Source: Lutraria lutraria
Taxonomy: Eukaryota > Mollusca > Bivalvia > Venerida > Mactridae
Direction of reading: 5' to 3'
Length of the DNA: 64,000 bases
Assembly: GCA_964023205.1 (NCBI GenBank)
Contig: OZ026851.1
Location: forward strand, 9,899,637 to 9,963,636
Positions 60,614 to 64,000 of this stretch are shown here, one piece after another. Both the position numbers and the translations under genes were made by a program. The notes beneath the pieces were generated by a model. The model did no database searches. It saw only the letters and a list, made by a program, of their open reading frames with translations, and had not been told where the DNA came from. Within the stretch, counting starts at the first letter, position 1. Each line of letters starts with the position of its first letter.

Positions 60614-62578
60614 TTCAAACTGACATTTCTAAAACGTTAATAAAATCCAAAGTAAACGTAGCATGGCCATGCCTTTTGTGCCACAGATTTCCATTGATGT
60701 CTATTACTAGAATATGTACTTTCAATGCTGCCGATGAAATAATGGTAGAGATATTGAACATCAAAGATTGTCCGCAACTCTCGGAGAACTTTCACGGAGA
60801 TGGTTATTTCTAGAATTTCAATAAAGTCAAAAGTAAGCAGAGCATAGCAAATTCAACGCTGCCACCAACTTTTGTTGATGCCAACTACTTGTAAGTAAAG
60901 TTGCATGCATGTACCAACAAGACTTAAGGAGAAAATAACAAATTAGATTTGTCAAAATATCTTGACGCCAGGAAATTTTCTCCCAAACTGTCAATTCTAG
61001 AAATGTAATAAAACCAAAAGTAACCATAATATACCAAAGCTGTTCTAATCTCAGATTTCCATTGATCCACACTACTTGTATGTACTGGTCCCATGTTTAT
61101 TCTATCTACAATAAAAGAGTAAATGCAAGATAAAAATTGGTCCCGTAAAGCATCTGCGCTAACCATTTTTCTCTCAAACTGCCATTTCTAAAATGCTAAA
61201 AGTGGTCTTGTGATACCTCATATAGTTCGTGTGTTTGATACGAATGCAAATATGTAAATATAAACAAGATTTAAGAAATGTTGGTTTCGGTCAAAATTAC
61301 AAAAGTTCAACAGGTCCGGACCTGGAAGAATTTGTCGTAAAAATTGATTACGTTCAAAAGTGGTCTTGTGATACCTCATATTGTTCGCATGCATGAGAGG
61401 AATGCAAAAATGCATATAGAAACAAGTTTCAAGAAATTTTGTTTTCGGTCAAAATTACAAAAGTCCAACAGCTCCGGACCTGGAAGGATTTGTCGTAAAA
61501 ATTGATTGCGTTCAAAAGTGGTCTTGTGATACCTCATATTGTTCGCGTGCTTGAGAGGAATGCAAAAATGTGAACAGAAACAAGTTTTAAGAATTTTTGT
61601 TCTCGGACTAATTCATGAAATTTCAGCAGGCCCGGCCCTGTAAGAATTTCTGTCAAAAACTGATTTCGTTCAAAAGTGGTCCTGTGATACCTCATATTGT
61701 TCGCGTGATTGAGAGGAATGCAAAAATGCGAACAGAAACAAGTCTTAAGAAATTTTGTTCTCGGACTAATTCATGAAATTTCAGCAGGCCCGGCCCTGTA
61801 AGAATTTCTGTCAAAAACTGATTTCGTTCAAAAGTGGTCCTGTGATACCTCATATTGTTCGCGTGATTGAGAGGAATGCAAAAATGCGAACAGAAACAAG
61901 TCTTAAGAAATTTTGTTCTCGGACTAATTCATGAAATTTCCACAGGCGCGGCCCTGTAAGAATTTCTGTCAAAAACTGATTTCGTTCAAAAGTGGTCCTG
62001 TGATACCTCATATTGTTCGCGTGATTGAGAGGAATGCAAAAATGCGAACAGAAACAAGTCTTAAGAAATTTTGTTCTCGGACTAATTCATGAAATTTCAG
62101 CAGGCCCGGCCCTGTAAGAATTTCTGTCAAAAACTAATTTCGTTCAAAAGTGGTCCTGTGATACCTCATATTGTTCGCGTGATTGAGAGGAATGCAAAAA
62201 TGCGAACAGAAACAAGTCTTAAGAAATTTTGTTCTCGGACTAATTCATGAAATTTCCACAGGCGCGGCCCTGTAAGAATTTCTGTCAAAAACTGATTTCG
62301 TTCAAAAGTGGTCCTGTGATACCTCATATTGTTCGCGTGATTGAGAGGAATGCAAAAATGCGAACAGAAACAAGTCTTAAGAAATTTTGTTCTCGGACTA
62401 ATTCATGAAATTTCAACAGGCGCGGCACTGTAAGAATTTCTGTCAAAAACTGATTTCGTTCAAAAGTGGTCCTGTGATACCTCATATTGTTCGCATGCAT
62501 GAGAGGAATGCAAAAATGCAAATAGAAACAAGTTTTAAGAAATTTTCTTCTCAGACTAATTCATGAAATTTCAACAGG
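60614..62578 (+). repeat. HOR unit U36, 1965-bp, 9 S1 monomers
   Basis: S2 60614-61197 with GTACTGGTCCC and a private TCAAAATATCTTGACG. S1 61198-62578 has the same order as U29, including the ACTAATTTCG and CGGCACTG variants. Here c has the usual GTTCTCGGAC. Confidence 0.93.
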
Positions 62579-64000
62579 TTCAAACTGACATTTCTAAAAC
62601 GTTAATAAAATCCAAAGTAAACGTAGCATGGCCATGCCTTTTGTGCCACAGATTTCCATTGATGTCTATTACTAGAATATGTACTTTCAATGCTGCCGAT
62701 GAAATAATGGTAGAGATATTGAACATCAAAGATTGTCCGCAACTCTCGGAGAACTTTCACGGAGATGGTTATTTCTAGAATTTCAATAAAGTCAAAAGTA
62801 AGCAGAGCATAGCAAATTCAACGCTGCCACCAACTTTTGTTGATGCCAACTACTTGTAAGTAAAGTTGCATGCATGTACCAACAAGACTTAAGGAGAAAA
62901 TAACAAATTAGATTTGTCAAAAAATCTTGACGCCAGGAAATTTTCTCCCAAACTGTCAATTCTAGAAATGTAATAAAACCAAAAGTAACCATAATATACC
63001 AAAGCTGTTCTAATCTCAGATTTCCATTGATCCACACTACTTGTATGTAATGGTCCCATGTTTATTCTATCTACAATAAAAGAGTAAATGCAAGATAAAA
63101 ATTGGTCCCGTAAAGCATCTGCGCTAACCATTTTTCTCTCAAACTGCCATTTCTAAAATGCTAAGTGGTCTTGTGATACCTCATATAGTTCGTGTGTTTG
63201 ATACGAATGCAAATATGTAAATATAAACAAGATTTAAGAAATGTTGGTTTCGGTCAAAATTACAAAAGTTCAACAGGTCCGGACCTGGAAGAATTTGTCG
63301 TAAAAATTGATTACGTTCAAAAGTGGTCTTGTGATACCTCATATTGTTCGCATGCATGAGAGGAATGCAAAAATGCATATAGAAACAAGTTTCAAGAAAT
63401 TTTGTTTTCGGTCAAAATTACAAAAGTCCAACAGCTCCGGACCTGGAAGGATTTGTCGTAAAAATTGATTGCGTTCAAAAGTGGTCTTGTGATACCTCAT
63501 ATTGTTCGCGTGCTTGAGAGGAATGCAAAAATGTGAACAGAAACAAGTTTTAAGAATTTTTGTTCTCGGACTAATTCATGAAATTTCAGCAGGCCCGGCC
63601 CTGTAAGAATTTCTGTCAAAAACTGATTTCGTTCAAAAGTGGTCCTGTGATACCTCATATTGTTCGCGTGATTGAGAGGAATGCAAAAATGCGAACAGAA
63701 ACAAGTCTTAAGAAATTTTGTTCTCGGACTAATTCATGAAATTTCAGCAGGCCCGGCCCTGTAAGAATTTCTGTCAAAAACTGATTTCGTTCAAAAGTGG
63801 TCCTGTGATACCTCATATTGTTCGCGTGATTGAGAGGAATGCAAAAATGCGAACAGAAACAAGTCTTAAGAAATTTTGTTCTCGGACTAATTCATGAAAT
63901 TTCCACAGGCGCGGCCCTGTAAGAATTTCTGTCAAAAACTGATTTCGTTCAAAAGTGGTCCTGTGATACCTCATATTGTTCGCGTGATTGAGAGGAATGC
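62579..64000 (+). repeat. HOR unit U37 (partial at window end)
   Basis: S2 62579-63162; S1 from 63163, order a-b-c-x(AGC)-x(CCA)-x, cut by the window edge. A 2-bp deletion sits exactly at the S2/S1 junction (GCTAAGTGGTC for GCTAAAAGTGGTC), the only altered junction in the window. The array clearly continues past base 64000. Confidence 0.92.

Larger units (their letters stand above)
1..64000 (+). repeat. Two-family higher-order satellite array (whole window)
   Basis: The entire window is head-to-tail satellite. Each unit is a block of ~185-bp S2 monomers followed by 4 to 11 ~158-bp S1 monomers, all in the same orientation. The S2 block recurs 36 times in full, with spacings that step by 158 bp. 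There is no stretch of non-satellite DNA, so no gene-free interval needs separate description. Known biology: nested tandem arrays of this size are typical of eukaryotic centromeric or heterochromatic DNA. Inferred: this is such a locus. Kinetochore function cannot be read from sequence. The family is not one I recognise. Confidence 0.97.

Noticed and set aside
1..64000. Ribosomal DNA intergenic spacer or telomeric tract
   Set aside because: No rRNA-like sequence between repeats and no telomere-type hexamer or heptamer arrays were seen.
1..64000. Firm species or kingdom assignment from monomer length (158 bp falls in a range common for plant centromeric satellites)
   Set aside because: Length alone is not diagnostic, and I do not recognise the sequence, so I leave the host as an unidentified eukaryote.

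Overview
The window is one uninterrupted, head-to-tail satellite DNA array. I find no gene, RNA gene, transposon, CRISPR array or unique spacer. Long tandem arrays with nested (higher-order) periodicity and an AT-rich base composition point to a eukaryotic chromosome, most likely a centromeric, pericentromeric or other heterochromatic block. I do not recognise the sequence, so I cannot name the species, or even say firmly plant or animal.

Two monomer families alternate. Family S1 is about 158 bp and begins near AAAAGTGGTCYTGTGATACC. Family S2 is about 185 bp, and its copies share a TTCTARAA...AATAAA...CAAAGTA core. A higher-order repeat (HOR) unit is one fixed S2 block followed by a run of S1 monomers. 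The S2 block is 584 bp: three diverged copies of 181, 187 and 191 bp plus a 25-bp stub. The number of S1 monomers varies. In the commonest unit (1808 bp) they occur in the order a-b-c-x-x-d-e-f: 'a' and 'b' are diverged left-edge types, 'c' is transitional, 'x' is the nearly uniform interior type, 'd' carries TTCACGTGATT, 'e' carries GTTTGAGGGG, and 'f' is a 117-bp right-edge copy that runs into the next S2 block. Hybrid 'b' monomers are written b1 (last ~30 bp switched to x sequence) and b2 (switched earlier, at TTGTT|CTCGG).

There are 36 complete units (U1-U36) and two partial ones (U0, U37). Unit lengths are quantised: about 1175, 1333, 1492, 1650, 1808, 1965, 2124 and 2282 bp, which correspond to 4, 5, 6, 7, 8, 9, 10 and 11 S1 monomers. 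Three consecutive units (U32-U34) also carry a 368-bp duplication of two S2 monomers, giving 1860, 2018 and 2651 bp.

Layout: 1-43.9 kb is fairly regular, mostly 8-monomer units punctuated by 5-monomer units. Diagnostic base changes there show recurring pairs and triplets of units and an ~8-kb segment repeated at an offset of 21,131 bp. From about 43.9 to 62.6 kb the unit length is erratic (4 to 11 S1 monomers) and new variants spread locally. This pattern is what unequal exchange and segmental amplification produce. The short open reading frames recur only because the satellite recurs, and I do not annotate them as genes.
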